DNA from: Charina bottae
Taxonomy: Eukaryota > Chordata > Lepidosauria > Squamata > Charinaidae
Length of the DNA stretch: 64,000 nt
Assembly (NCBI GenBank): GCA_023362775.1
Contig: JALMGJ010000003.1
Coordinates: 183,741,725 to 183,805,724 of the forward strand
Direction: 5' to 3'
Under the pieces are notes generated by a model. It saw only the letters and a list, made by a program, of their open reading frames with translations, had not been told where the DNA came from and searched no databases. A program made the translations under genes and the position numbers. Positions 1 to 11,558 of this stretch are shown piece after piece. Position 1 is the first letter of the stretch; every line of letters begins with the position of its first letter.

Positions 1-147
1 GGTCCTAGTGCCTGCCTTGTGCCTTGCTGCCTCCAAACCTGCTGTGATTATGTGCAGGTCCTAGTGCCTGCCTTGTGCCTTGCTGCCTCCAAACCTGCTG
101 TGATTCCGCGCAGGTCCTAGTGCCTGCCTTGTGGTCTGCTGTAAGAG
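1..147. repeat. 56-bp minisatellite inside the MITE
   Basis: Units begin with GGTCCTAGTGCCTGCC at 1, 57 and 113, so the period is exactly 56 bp; the third unit is cut short. The same unit occurs at 47914 and 47970 inside the complete MITE copy. The array therefore belongs to the element and varies in copy number between insertions. Confidence 0.9.
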
Positions 148-211
148 TGTGTCACGAAATGATGCATGTCTAAAAAGTGTGTCACCAACATGAAAAGTTT
201 GGAAAGCTCTG
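1..211. mobile_element. hAT-type MITE, copy 1 (left end outside window)
   Basis: The right terminus reads AGTTTGGAAAGCTCTG, the reverse complement of the left terminus of the two complete copies at 11809 and 47810. The subterminal block with GTGTGTCACC is shared with the copy at 47810-48068. The 8 bp that follow (ATCTATTG, 212-219) should be the target-site duplication, but the left partner lies outside the window. No transposase is encoded, so it would depend on a hAT transposase from elsewhere. Confidence 0.85.
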
Positions 212-219
212 ATCTATTG

Positions 220-3200
220 AATATTGCTGGGTTATTTATTTGTAGCCAGGAGTGGACTGCTAGTAATTACAGTTATAGCAGCTTATATTTTGAAATTATT
301 ATATTTTATCATTTATTAACACCCACCCACACATGCATTTACTTCAAAACAGCATGATTTTGTTGTTAAAACAAGTAAACACTAAATCATGCTGATTCCA
401 AATAAATGCATTCAGCACTGGAGTAGCAGAAGCAACCTTGTTTTAATGGGGACTAGAATTTCAGGCAGTTTAAAATGAAAAACTGGGCATGCATAATTTT
501 TTCCTCCCTCTATTAGTGGAGATGGCAAACAGACTGATTTGGTGTCTCTCACCTCTCCCGCCCATATCCCAGTATTTCTGGCATGTATAAGCATTTGTAA
601 ATCATGGAAGAATTGTGAGCCAAAGAAAAGATATATTAAATACTGTATGTGCTTCACAACTGAAGAAGTACATGCAGCTATCTCAAGGTGGTAGCCTAGG
701 AGACTATTAGTTGCAGGGTCTAAAATTGCCTAGTGCCTCTGGTGTTGGTTTAAACCAGCAGCCTGGTTCCCACCATAATCAATATGGACTCTGTGAAATC
801 TATGAGTGCGGCATGAAAATCACAACCCCCCCCCCGTTGCATGTTTTTAATCCCCTGCATTGCTCTGAACTTGGAATGTCCACTTATCTGTCATGCCTAA
901 TAGCCAATGACACATCTGTCTTCCACAAATGTGTCTAACTTTCAAAATCATTTGAGCCACCAACCATTGCTAACTTCTCCGGTAAGCAAATCCCATTAAT
1001 AAAGTGTTCTGTGAAGTCATACTTTACTTGATCTGTCCTTAATATACTGCCAATCATCTGAACTTGTTAACTTCAAATGCTAGAGGGAAAAGGAAAAACA
1101 ACAGCCTCTCACTACCCACACTCTCTATAACATTTATAATTATTATAAACATATGTAATTCCCCCTAAGTCATATATATTCTGAATTTTGGAACAGTGCA
1201 GTATTTCTCCACAGAGAAAGTATTCTAAGTCACTGATCATTAAACAGGGCAATCCTATTGTCCAGCAAAGACAGCTTCAGCTAAATTGGGATGTAAATTG
1301 ATGTTGCATTACCTGATAGTCTCTGCACTCCCAAAGCAATATCCAAATTATAAGAACAGCAACTGAAGCCTCTTCCAGGGAGAACAGTGACAACCGCTGC
1401 AAGTGTCACTCACAATATTGTCATCTAATTGTTCCAATGACCTTCTCACACTGGCTACATATGGAATGTATACATAAAAGACTCCCAAATACAAAACACA
1501 ATGATTCTGCTAGAAAAAGTGCACCCACTCCAAACAGTGAAGAGATGTGAAAGAGATTCCTCACCCTTTTACCTTGGAGAATGTCAGGCCCTCAACAGGA
1601 AGAAAGGGCAGGTAATCTGCCAGCAGGTTAGCTCATGTGTAATGCACTGGTTACCCATTCAAATTCTGATGTAGACATATTGCTCATGCCAGCCAAATCT
1701 GATAATTTTTTGGTGGTTGAAAATTTTGGCAAATTGTTATCATATCACAATTCCTTTACCATTCTGTCATAACCAGATAACTTGATGTTATCATGCAGAA
1801 ATTGAAGACATTCATACATAAAAAGCAAACCAAGGCAAATTCCTATAATATAATTTAGATTTAAAAAATTGGACATTTGTTTCATAAAACAATACATTCA
1901 CTAACTTTTTCAACAATGTATCTTCATCACTCACTGGGAGGTAACAGTTTTATATACATTTTCTTGGAAGTAAATTCCACTGGTCACAGTAAAAATATTT
2001 TCAGAAAAAAAACATGCATAAGGAATGGGAGGTAAGAGTTAAAGTAAACTTGAAAAAAAATAGATATCCTGAGCTCATATTTATTTCACTGATATTCTAT
2101 TTTGCCCATCTAATAGATTTATTAAATGGTAGATGGAAAATATTGGTGTCATTTATTTTATCATTTTTCTGACTGTTTATAATTCTTTCCTTAAATGGAT
2201 ATCCCAAGATGGTAATATGGTAAACCAATTTAAATCTTTTTAGTGGGTTGCATCAGTGTTTTTACTGATTAAGTAATATTCCTGATTATTAAGCTTTATA
2301 ATATCCTAGGAAGCGCATAGCTTTTACCATTTTCTCCATTTACAAGCAAGTGGAATTCTTAAGTAAGTTGTGGGGAAAGAGAGAGGGTAAGTAATCTGCT
2401 TATTACATTATAATTGAGATGGGCCAATATATTTATATGTTTACTTACCTGGAACAGTACATTTGGTTAAATGACTGAATCGCTTCACATTCAGATTTTC
2501 TGGGCTTCCTGTCAGCAGCTGGGTGATCATTGGAGAAACTGGATGCTGGCCTTTGGTCTGATCTAGCACAGCTGTCCTTAATAAGTTAATACTAGGACAA
2601 GCTTCCAGTTTCTGCCACCCAATTCTCCAGAAATTCTCTGAAAAATCAAAGGGGACAGTGTGAATTACTGTGCATTAGTTTAGTATCCATACAGATCAGA
2701 ATAGGTTAATTTCAAAAACAGATATATGAAGGACATACAGAACCTAACATTGCAATTAATTAATACATGTATGAACAATTTCATCCAGCTTTTTAGACAT
2801 GTACATTTGTAACTTGCCCTGGTTTGTGAAGCAGGCAAGTACATTCATTCTTGCATGCTATATAAGGCCCATTCTAAGATATAATTGATGGTTCCATTCA
2901 AAAAAGTCTGTTGGAAGATAAACAGCAGAGATGTCAAGAAGCCAGGCTGAGGTCTGTCTCCTACCTAAACAAACAGCAATTCTGCCAATATAAACGTGTT
3001 TGTAAAATTGACATGGTATTAAGCCATGTTCGGGTAAACTGAAAAATAAAGGTCAGGTTTAGCACTGTGTAATAATTCTGATCAGTGACCATAATAAACC
3101 ACTATACTAGCCCTATGCAATTGTTTTTATCTTTCAGTGAGGAATAGAATAGCAAAGTGCCAACTGCTCTCTGCTGTTTGGTCACATTCTTCTGTGTCAA

Positions 3201-3390
3201 TGTAGAAAACCTGTCTTATTTAGAACCAGGTTCTAAATTATGTATGGGTGCCATGAATAACCTGTGGCCACAGAGAAGCAGATAGCCCTATACCTCTAGT
3301 GTTCAATCAGCGAATTAGTATATTGTTTGAGATATTGGAATAAGATCAGGGAACCCTAGGTCGAAATCAACTCTCAGCAATGGAAACTCA
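220..3390. other. Unannotated AT-rich DNA
   Basis: No exon, RNA gene or intact element was recognised. Short open frames here lack codon-level or motif support. A piece near 2520-2585 (GATGCTGGCCTTTGGTCTGA) looks like a widespread reptile interspersed repeat, but is too short to classify. Confidence 0.6.
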
Positions 3391-3399
3391 ATGGACCAG

Positions 3400-4773
3400 T
3401 CAGACTGAACTCAGTTCAGCTGGGATACCGTCATCTCCTGCTGCCTTGTTATTAGCAATGCTTCTTAAGGCCCATTCAACCTCACTCTTCAGGATGTCTG
3501 GCTCTAACTCACTGACCACACCATCAAAGCTATCCCCAATATTATCCTTCCTATACATATCTTCCGTATGTTCTTGCCACCTTTTCTTGATCTCTTCTGC
3601 TTCTGTTAGGTCCTTACCATCTTTGTTTTTGATTATACCCATTTTTGCCTGGAATTTATTTCTAATTTTCTGGAAGAGGTCTTTTGTCCTTCCTATTCTA
3701 TTGTCTTCTTCCACTTCCGCACATTGCTTGTTTAAAAATAATTCCTTATCTCTTCTGGCTAACCTCTGGAATTTTGCATTTAATTGGACATATCTCCCCC
3801 TATCCCTGTTGCCTTTTGCTTTCCTTCTTTCTTGGGCTACTTCCAGTGTCTCAGCAGACAGCCATCTTGCCTTCTTGGTTTTCTTTTTCTTTGGGACGTT
3901 TTTTGTTGCCGCCTCCTGAACAATGTTGCGAACTTCTGTCCATAGTTCTTCCGAGACCCTATCTGCTAAATCTAGTCCCTTGAATCTATTCTTCACCTCC
4001 ACTGCATATTCCTTAGGAATATTAGTGAGCTCATATCTAACTGATCTGTGTGTCTTCCCTATTCTCTTTAGTCTGATTCTAAATTTTGCAATAAGAAGTT
4101 CGTGATCTGAACTACAGTCAGCTCCAGGTCTTGTTTTTACTGATTATATAGATGTCCGCCACCTTTGGCTGCAAAGGATGTAGTCAATTTGATTTCGGTG
4201 TCAACCATCTGGTGAAGTCCATGTATAAAGTCGTCTTTTAGGTTGTTGGAAGAGAGTGTTTGTTATGCACAGTGAGTTGTCTTGGCAAAATTCTATCAGC
4301 CTATATCCCGCTTCATTTTGTTCTACCAGACCATGCTTGCCTGTAATTCCAGGTGTCATTTGACTACCCACCTTAGCATTCCAGTCTCCTGTAATGAAAA
4401 TAACATCTCTTTTTGGTGTATTATCCAGTAGATGCTGCAGATCCTCATAGAACTGATCTACTTCTGCTTCTTCAGCATCTGTGGTTGGAGCGTATATTTG
4501 GATCACTGTGATGTTAAATGGCTTACCCTGAATTCAAATTGAGATCATTATATCGTTTTTTGGATTGTATCCAAGCACTGCTTTAGCCACTTTATTATTA
4601 ATTATGAAGGCTACTCCATTTCTTCTGTGGTCCTCTTGTCCACAGTAGTAGATCTGGTGGTCATCTGATGTGAAGTGGCCCATTCCAGTCCATTTCAGTT
4701 CACTGAGACCTAAAATGTCTATATTTAATCTTGCCATCTCACCAATAACCACATCCAATTTGCCCTGGCTCAT
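3400..4773 (-). pseudogene. BovB ORF2 remnant: APE-type endonuclease and pre-RT
   Basis: This would encode the target-nicking endonuclease and the start of the reverse transcriptase. The first part (4773 down) has the metal-binding motif SELKWTG and VLGYNPKND. The second part (4506 down) has IQIYAPTTDAEEAEVDQFYE and the active-site motif TGDWNAKVG. The third part (4002-3400) has the lysine-rich pre-RT linker (VPKKKKTKKARWLS) and ends at NNKAAGDDGIPAE. The parts share one frame but are split by stops, for example TGA after MISI near 4531 and stops between 4200 and 4003. A further stretch, 5009-4779, in another frame ends with IRCSKDQHTIGTWN, the run-in to the endonuclease. The RT active site is missing, so the copy is dead. 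Confidence 0.85.
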
Positions 4774-5190
4774 AGAACTTAATTCCAGGTTCCTATGGTG
4801 TGTTGATCTTTAGAACATCGGATTCGTCGTTCACCACCAGCACCGTCGGCCGCTAGCCGTCCTTTTGGCTTTGAGCTAGCTGCGTCATCACATCTGGGGC
4901 TAGTTGAACGTATCCTCTGTTCCTCCCCAGTAGCATTTTGACCATCTTCCGACCTGGGAGTCCCATCTTCCGATGGTATACCGACATATCTCTGGTTGTA
5001 CTGATCCATTTAGTTTTCACGGCAAGAATACTGGGGTGGGTTGCCATTACCTTCCCCAGGGATCGTATTTAGTCTGACCTCTCTGCCATGACCTTCCCGT
5101 CTTGGGTGTCCCTTCACGGTTTAGCTCATAGTGTCATTGAGATGCTCAAGCTCCAGCACCACGACAAGGTTATGATCTCCTTTGCTGGAG
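3400..5190 (-). mobile_element. BovB (RTE clade) LINE, 5' half
   Basis: Read on the minus strand, it starts near 5190 with the BovB 5' leader and runs through the endonuclease and pre-RT regions. It stops abruptly at about 3405, just inside the RT fingers (motif DGIPAEL). The RT palm, C-terminus and 3' tail are absent, which is unlike the usual 5' truncation of LINEs and suggests a later deletion. No target-site duplication is visible. BovB is characteristic of squamates and is known for horizontal transfer between vertebrates. Confidence 0.9.
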
Positions 5191-5199
5191 ATCGTTTTA

Positions 5200-5310
5200 T
5201 AAAATAGATTTTATTTCTATCCTGCCTTTATTATTATTTTTAAATAACTCAAGGTGGCGAACATACCTAATACTCCTTCCTCCTCCTATTTTCCCCACAA
5301 TCTATTAAAT
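5200..5310 (-). repeat. LINE 3' tail, antisense (L2/CR1 type)
   Basis: The stretch reading ATAACTCAAGGTGGCGAACA, followed by CCTAATACTCCTTCCTCCTC, resembles the reverse complement of a common squamate LINE/SINE 3' end. It directly abuts the 5' end of the BovB copy. The family call is from memory of the consensus and is tentative. Confidence 0.45.
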
Positions 5311-5387
5311 CTGCCATTCAATCCCCCCCATTTTTTTGATGTGCTATATTTTTCTATCAGTCATCAGAATGTAAATGGTTGTAATAT

Positions 5388-5464
5388 ATTGTGTGTATGT
5401 GTGTGCTTGTATGTATGTTGTGATATACATATACACACATACACACACACACATACTGTATGTA

Positions 5465-5530
<66 letters not shown>

Positions 5531-5565
5531 CATACATACATACATACATACAGTATATATAGACA
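5388..5565. repeat. Compound microsatellite (TG/CA, TA, CATA)
   Basis: Runs of alternating TG, about ten TA units and CATA/CAGTA units follow each other. Several apparent open frames on both strands here are translations of this simple repeat and are not genes. Confidence 0.95.
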
Positions 5566-5659
5566 CACAAATGGTTTTAGAAACTGCTTTGGTGATGACT
5601 CTACTGCTGTTGAGAACCATCCCAATCTTGGCATTAGAATTTGCTTCTCCCTGATGTTC

Positions 5660-5947
5660 CATTGATTTAATTGGAATATTGATTTTGAATGTCAGAACAA
5701 AGAAAATGAGGAAATATGTCCTAACAGGGAGATCTATCCGGCTACAGAATAGCTTCTGAAGTGTGACTTGAATTCTTTAATAGCCTTTCCTAATGCCTAG
5801 GGAATTAACATTATAATGATGCTGGTATTCAATTTCTGAAACTTTTTTGAGTGCTTCTGACATTTGCAACACTTAAGGCAGGCCTAAAATGGCCCACAAA
5901 GAAGAGAAAGAAATCAGAAATGTGAATGCTACTGTAAGGCATTACAG
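5660..5947. other. Unannotated spacer
   Basis: Nothing recognisable lies between the microsatellite and the nested LTR block. Confidence 0.6.
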
Positions 5948-5969
5948 TGTTTTACCCAAGTTCCTGAAG

Positions 5970-6212
5970 TGTCCTGTGTAGCTGCAGAAATAACACGCTG
6001 AGGCTTGGAATCTAGTCTCTAGTGTTTATTTGCTTCCTACATACAGAATCCTGCTAAACTGATAGGGCTCGAAGAATCCCAGAGACATGAGTCCAATCTA
6101 GGGCGGAGCTTTCCGGAGGCATTTGGGAAATAAGGCCAGGCCCTCCGAGCTTCGTGCTCGCTTCCCTCCGGTGAATAAGCTCCCCCCACCGCTCTCCTGT
6201 GTCTCCCTGACA
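5970..6212 (-). repeat. 3' LTR of gypsy element
   Basis: 243 bp, pairing with 11163-11405 without indels. On the minus strand it runs TGTCAGGGAG to CACAGGACA, with AATAAA (GCAAATAAACAC) about 60 bp before its end. Confidence 0.93.
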
Positions 6213-6505
6213 CCACCCCCCTCTCCAGAAAAACACTCCATAGCAACCCCCTCCCCTCCTTCATCCTTGGTGTCAGGTACAGTCCCAAGGGAAGTCAACT
6301 CCATCTCCTCCTCCTCCTGAGAACTGGGCAGAGGAGGGAATTCTTCCCAGGAAGGAATTTCAGGGGAGGAATCATCACTGTCTGTTTGATCAGATAACAT
6401 CTCAGGCACAGCTGGCGGCGTCTGAAAAACAGCTAGAGGGTTAGTACAGCTTTCCCCCCTCCCACCTGGGAACTGCAAACCAGAAGTGGACGGGCGAGAA
6501 TCCAC
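6098..6505 (-). pseudogene. Gypsy pol C-terminal tail, acidic and proline-rich
   Basis: This frame follows the chromodomain in a shifted phase and runs into the 3' LTR. It is rich in Asp, Glu, Ser and Pro (for example TDSDDSSPEIPSWEEFPPL and SSQEEEEMELT). It resembles the disordered tail that can follow chromovirus integrases. A frameshift near 6480-6510, by a C/G-rich run, separates it from the chromodomain frame. It could be chance coding in GC-rich DNA, but its composition argues for a real tail. Confidence 0.5.
6213..6226 (-). promoter_or_regulatory. Polypurine tract of gypsy element
   Basis: On the minus strand GAGAGGGGGGTGG directly precedes the TGTC start of the 3' LTR, the expected position of the plus-strand DNA primer. 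Confidence 0.8.
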
Positions 6506-6854
6506 CTCCGCCCCCCTCGTTGGCCCGTTCTTGGAGTTGAGGCGGATGCTGGCAACTTACAAACACCTCAGGCTGGCCAGCTTCGTCGTTTTCAGCCAAG
6601 GGATGTAGCTCTGGCAGTCGAGGTGGTTGTGGCTTGTGAGGGAAAAGCTGATGAAATTTGTGAACTAGCAAAGGGGCATGCATCTCCTTGGCATTTTCCC
6701 AGGAGTGCTCCATTTGAGAATACCCCTTCCAGTGTATTAAATACTGAATTCCTCTGCCCTTCCGTCTGGAATCCAAGATTTCTTGCACTTCATATTCCGG
6801 TTCCCCTTCAACAAGTACCAGAGGTGGTGGTGGTGGTATGTGAACGCAAGGCAC
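6441..6854 (-). pseudogene. Integrase C-terminal chromodomain
   Basis: Residues about 18-72 form a chromodomain: EPEYEVQEILDSRRKGRGIQ, then YLIHWKGYSQMEHSWENAKE. The aromatic WKGY and W(E)N core are kept. In chromoviruses this module is thought to direct integration toward marked chromatin. It overlaps the end of the integrase core frame (6808) in a different phase, so one frameshift lies around 6810-6854. Confidence 0.88.
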
Positions 6855-7874
6855 TTGGAGGGGAGTCTTTGACTAACAATGACTTGTGAAACACTGGGTG
6901 GATCTTCATGGAGTGTGGAAGCTGCAAACGATAAGCCACAGGGTTTATCTGCTGTAACACTGGGAAAGGTCCGATGAACTTAGAGTCCAATTTCTTGCAA
7001 GGCCTGCTAGATGGCAAAAACTTGGTGGAGAGCCAGACCTTGTCTCCCACTGCAATCGGAGGCCCTTCTTGCCTGTGTGCATCTGCATTCCTTTTATAGG
7101 CTGCTTTGGCCATATCAAGCTGCTCCTTTAACAGCTGATGGGCCGCCTGCCTTTCTGCCAGGAAATCAGTGGCTGCAGGGACAGCGGTTTGTTGGGATGA
7201 GAGAGGCAATACTCTTGGGTTCGTGCCATAGAGTGCCTGGAAAGGGGACATCTTGGTCGAGGAATGCACTGAATTGTTGTAAGCAAATTCTGCCATGGGG
7301 AGCAGGTCTGGCCAATTGTCTTGGCGATAGTTAACGTAACATCTGAGATATTGCTGCAATAATTGGTTAGTTTTCTCAGCTTCTCCATTAGAAGCCGGAT
7401 GGCTCACAGAGGATAAGTGTATTTTGACCCCCAATGTCTGAAAAAGCGCCCCCCAGAACCTGGAAGTAAATTGCGAACCCCAGTCTGAGATCAAGTGGTA
7501 ACCATGCCTCTATACCGGAAGACATTGTCCAAAAAAAGCTGTGCTGTAGCTTGTGCCATTGGGAGGCCTTTGCAGGGAATAAAATGTGCCATCTTTGTAA
7601 AACAGTCCACCACCACCAGAATGGAAGTGAAGCCTTGTGCCTGTGGCAAGTCAGTGATAAAATCCATGGAGATAGTGTCCCAAGGCTGGGGGGGCATGGG
7701 TAGGGGTTGCAAAAGGCCTGCCGGTTTTCCTGCAACGGTTTTAGCACATCTACATGTGTGGCAAGAGGCCACGTAAGTCTTAATGTGCACCACCATCTTG
7801 GGCCACCAGTAATCTCTGAGTGTTCTGTGTAGCGTTTTGAACACCCCCCCCATGTCCTGCCGTTGGGCTATCAT
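6808..7874 (-). pseudogene. Gypsy integrase core (two frames)
   Basis: The first frame (7874-7491) has CHTCRCAK, the second half of the HHCC zinc finger, and SMDFITDLP with the first catalytic Asp. The second (7494-6808) starts ISDWGSQFTSRFWG with the second Asp. It continues through HPASNGEAEKTNQLLQ with the catalytic Glu, then the GPF/Y-type end (KFIGPFPVLQQINPVAYRLQ). The two frames join near 7494-7500 by a frameshift. A second one sits at the eight-C run at 7844-7851, where the upstream frame leaves phase. All DDE residues are present but the reading frame is not. Confidence 0.9.
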
Positions 7875-9456
7875 GACATAGCTGTAGGACCTCTTCCCTC
7901 AGGGTAATGGGAACATAAAGCCGCCCGCTATGCCAAAGGGTCCCCGCCTCTACTGTGAATGGGGATGGTGTTCCATGCTGGTCCCCCTGGAGGTCATCCA
8001 GCCTAGCCCTTGCATAGGGGTCTTGTTGCTGCTGAGCCTTGATTCGTGCAAGGAGATCGTCCGTTTGCCTGACGGCTGCTAAGATCTCTGCTTGGTCCCT
8101 TTTGGGAGGTCTCTCAAAATTTTGAGGCTGCAAAATTGTGGCTTGAGTGGCCTGGCCGGGGTCTTCAATGTTCTGCGGATGCCTGGACAAGGCATCAGCC
8201 AGCTTATTCTGCTTGCCGGGTAAGTACGAGATTACAAAATCGAAACATGAAAAAAATTGACTCCATCTGACCTGGCGGGGGGTGAGTGATCCGGACTTTT
8301 GCAAAAGTTCCAAGTTTTTGTGGTCTGTGGAAACCTTGACTGGAAATGTAGCCCCTTCTAACCAATGTCTCCACTCTTGAAAGGCTGACTTTATAGCAAG
8401 TAATTCTTTATTGAAGACATCATAATTCCTCTCTGCTGGTGACAGCGTGCGAGAGAAATAGGCACAAGGAAGCAAGTCCTCCCCTTTTGGGTCTGCCGCT
8501 TGGAGCAGAATGGCAGCGATCGCCACGTTAGAAGCGTCTGTATGGACAAAGAATTGCCTTTGTGGATCCGGATGCCTCAGGAGAGGAGGGGAGGCAAACA
8601 GCTGCTTAAACTCTTGGAAGGCAGTCTGTTGTTGTTCACCCCAGCAAAAGCGTGTGCCTTTCTTTAAAAGCTGAGTAAGGGGTCGTGCCCTCTCTGCATA
8701 GCCATTAATGAATTTGTGAAAGAAATTTGCATACCCGAGGAATTGTTGGACCTCCTTGACATTGCGGGGAGGTTTCCAAGATAGAATTGCTTGGACCTTT
8801 GCAGGATCCATGGCTATGCCTTCTGTGGAAATCCTGTAGCCCAGATAGTCCAATTGAGTTAAATCAAAGGCACACTTCTCTAGCTTGGTGAAAAGTTTGT
8901 TCTCCCTCAGCCTCTGCAGAACATTGCGTACATGAGTTATGTGAGACGTGGGGTCATCAGAAAATATCAGAATGTCATCAAGGTAAATGACTATATATTT
9001 ATCTAACAAATCTGAAAAAATGTGGTTCATAAACCTGGAAAATACAGCCCCACAATTACTTAGTCCGAAAGGCATGACCAAATATTCAAACTTACCATAC
9101 CTGGTATCAAAGGCTGTGAGATATTCGTGGCCCTCTTTCATCCTGATCAAATTGTAGGCATTTCTGAGGTCTAACTTGGTAAAAATGCGAGCCTTTTGCA
9201 GGCGATTGAGCAAATCCGATATGAGTTGAAGGGGGTAGTGGTCCCTGACAGTAACTGCGTTGAGTGCGCTGTAGTCATGCACAGTGCACAAGGGAGCCCC
9301 TTTCCCACCAGCCTGTGCCGAAGAAGTGAACGGATCCGGCTTCTTTGGGACAAAGAAGGTAGGGACCGATGCTGGAGATTTGGATGGGCGAATGAACCCC
9401 TTCTTGAGGTTTGAATCTATATACTCCTTCAGGGTAGCTAGTTCCTTTGGTGACAT
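7780..9456 (-). pseudogene. Gypsy reverse transcriptase and RNase H
   Basis: 558 codons are open. RT covers about residues 15-200, with FTKLDLRNAYNLIRM, the palm motif YLVMPFGLSN and the catalytic YLDD at residues 158-161. The connection follows. RNase H covers about 300-420, with FFVHTDASNVAIAAI, where the Asp is a metal ligand, and NKELLAIKSAFQEW. The frame then enters the integrase zinc finger (CHDSPTAGHGG) and loses phase. The upstream junction to protease near 9456 is also a one-base frameshift. The catalytic residues look intact, so the damage is in frame continuity. Confidence 0.93.
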
Positions 9457-10205
9457 AGCATAGTGTTCACAGGAATCTTGGCACTGGGCTTTAGGTCCAC
9501 CGTGCAGTCGAAAGGTCTGTGGGGTGGCATCGCTGTGGCCTCTTGTTCACCGAAAACGTCTGCGTAGTCCCCATACTTCGCTGGTAGGTTAGCCCCTCTT
9601 GCTTCCAAGATTGCTGCTGTCGCCGGGGAGCAGGCGACCACCTGCAATTTGTGGTGCAGGCAGTCCTGGGCAGGGAAGGAAACTGTCCTGGTTACCCAGT
9701 CCAAATAGGGGTTATGGAGTTTTAACCACAGAGTGCCCAGGATGACAGGAACTTGCAATGAGGCTGTGACATAAAGCTGAATCCACTCGGTGTGATCTGC
9801 AATAGAGAGTTGAATGGGCTGTGTGCAGTGCGTTACTGGACCTGCCTTTAGGGGCTGCCCATCGATTGTTTCAACCTGCATGGGGCTTGGCAATGTAACT
9901 GTTGGGATCTGAAACTTTTCCACTGCTGTCACATCTATGAAATTTGTAGTTGCACCGGAGTCGATCATCAATTCTATACGCAGCGGCTGGGTGTAATCTG
10001 TTGTCAGTGTGGCTGGAACGATGTAGAAGTTTTGACCGAAATCTGCTGATTGAGCCCTTTTTAATTGCTGAATGGCCTCCCTGTGGGGCTCTGGCGAGGG
10101 GAGCCGTTGGAGTTTAACTGATGGGAAGAAGAAGCTTGATTCAATGTCTGCTCTGCCTCTTGGGCTGTAAATCTTACTGAAGCTGCTTGACGTCTGGCCG
10201 GGCAA
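9438..10205 (-). pseudogene. Gypsy aspartic protease
   Basis: A 255-codon frame overlaps the gag end by about 145 bp in another phase, as in elements that express pol by frameshifting. The active site is LMIDSGATTNFID at residues 80-91, the Asp-Ser-Gly form of a retroviral-type protease. LQVPVILGTLWLKLHNPYLD follows as the flap and dimer region. It ends where RT should begin, in a shifted frame. Confidence 0.88.
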
Positions 10206-11104
10206 GCTCTTGCTATGTGCCTGGGGCCCCCGCAGTAAAAGCAGAGTGCGTTTTCCCTTCTTCTTAGCTGCTCGGTTTCAGGAAGCAATCGCCGTGAGGC
10301 CCCAATTTTCATAGGTTCCTCAGCTCCCAGGGAAACAGCCGCGGTGGGGAATGATGCAAAACCTGGAAACGCCGGTTGGGCTCCTGTCCTGCCTCTCCCT
10401 GGCCGGATCTGCCTTAATTCCTCCAGCCGAGCCTCTATGACCACTGCCAACTGATATAAGTCTTCCAATGTAGCTGGTGTGCCCTGACCCACTAATTCTG
10501 TTTTAATCTCTTCGTCAAGTCCTTGTTTAAACTGATCCTTCAATGCCACCTCATTCCAACCCAAGTCTCCTGCTAGCAGTTTGAAATCTGCGATGTATGC
10601 TCCTACCCTCCTGTTCCCCTGTCGGAGTCGTCGGATCTCTCAGCTAGCAGTGACTTCTCTGATTGGGTCATCAAAATGGGCTCTGAAACGGGCCATAAAA
10701 TTCTGGTAGTTGTCTAGAATTGGGTCGTTGGCTTCCACCATAGGGATGGACCATCTGGCAGTTGAGCCTTTCAGCAACCTTAAAATGAAGGTGACTCTGG
10801 ACCTTTCCGTTGGGAACCCAGCTGGTTGGCTGTCGAAAAACATGGTGCACTGGGCGACGAAGGTCCTGAGCTGCGCTGTCTCTCCCCCAAATTTCTCTGG
10901 CAAACACCCTGGGGACTGCAGAACAACTGGTGGGGGTGCTGCTGCTGGGGCCGGCTGCTGGACGACTGGAGCTGGTTGTTGCATTTGTTGTAGCATATCT
11001 GCTTGCAAATTGTTAATCTGGTCATCGACTTGCTGTTGGTGTTGTGTTAATGCTGCAGCGAGCTGTATTATTGCCTGCTGAAGTTCTTGTGTCTGAGAAG
11101 CCAT
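10061..11104 (-). pseudogene. Gypsy gag, one internal stop
   Basis: The start Met at 11104 lies about 45 bp inside the primer site. The N-terminus is a Gln-rich helix (MASQTQELQQAIIQLAAALT) and Pro/Ala linker, followed by a capsid-like region (PEKFGGETAQLRTFVAQC). A zinc knuckle CFYCGGPRHIARAC (CX2CX4HX4C) lies near codon 288. The frame is continuous except for TGA at 10640-10642. Gag packages the RNA genome into particles. Confidence 0.9.
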
Positions 11105-11147
11105 TCTCCTGGTTTTGTTTTTCCTCCCTCTTCCGATGGGAGTTGTG

Positions 11148-11252
11148 GTTTAGCAGGATTGATGTCCTGTGTAGGTGCAGAAATAACACGCCGAGGCTTG
11201 GAATCTAGTCTCTAGTGTTTATTTGCTTCCTACATACAGAATCCTGCTAAAC
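11148..11252 (-). promoter_or_regulatory. Self-priming pair: primer site and LTR R region
   Basis: GTTTAGCAGGATT (11148-11160) sits 2 bp inside the 5' LTR. Its exact 13-base reverse complement, AATCCTGCTAAAC, lies within the LTR at 11240-11252, about where the transcript should begin. In Tf1 and sushi-type elements the mRNA 5' end folds back on the primer site and is cleaved to prime cDNA. No tRNA-like TGG start is seen at the site. Confidence 0.8.
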
Positions 11253-11405
11253 TGATAGGGCTCGAAGAATTTCAGAGACATGAGTCCAATCTAGGGCGGA
11301 GCTTTCCAGAGGCATTTGGGAAATAAGGCCAGGCCCTCCGAGCTTTGTGCTCGCTTCCCTCCCGTGAGTAAGCTCCCCCCACCGCTCTCCTGTGTCTCCC
11401 TGACA
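11163..11405 (-). repeat. 5' LTR of gypsy element
   Basis: It has the same length as the partner at 5970-6212, with 8 substitutions between them. It would hold the promoter; on the minus strand, transcription would begin near 11252 if the self-priming model is right. Confidence 0.93.
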
Positions 11406-11527
11406 TGAAGTTACCAATAACAGTCTTGAGTCGAGGCTTGGAGATTTAAAATAACAGCATTTATTCTGGCCAAGACAAAGCTGGGTGAGGTCTCCACAGG
11501 CATCATGACAGTAAAATGCCTGGGAAG

Positions 11528-11529
<2 letters not shown>

Positions 11530-11558
<29 letters not shown>

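Larger units (their letters stand above)
5970..11405 (-). mobile_element. Complete Ty3/gypsy chromovirus-type LTR retrotransposon (sushi-like)
   Basis: The two 243-bp LTRs begin TGTC and end GACA and are bounded by the 5-bp target duplication TGAAG at 5965-5969 and 11406-11410. Reading minus, the order is 5' LTR, primer site, gag, protease, RT, RNase H, integrase, chromodomain, acidic tail, polypurine tract, 3' LTR. A C-terminal chromodomain and an apparent self-priming site place it with sushi/Tf1-type chromoviruses. The LTRs differ at 8 of 243 positions (about 3.3%), so it is moderately old. One in-frame stop and several frameshifts disable it. These elements replicate through cytoplasmic particles and integrate by a DDE integrase. 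Confidence 0.93.

Noticed and set aside
3380..4105. Plus-strand frames of 179, 99 and 60 codons
   Set aside because: Antisense shadows of the BovB ORF2 remnant.
5254..5665. Five open frames over the CA/TA tract
   Set aside because: Simple-repeat translation (His-Thr, Val-Cys, Ile-Tyr).
7011..7776. Plus-strand frames within the gypsy element
   Set aside because: Antisense shadows of integrase.
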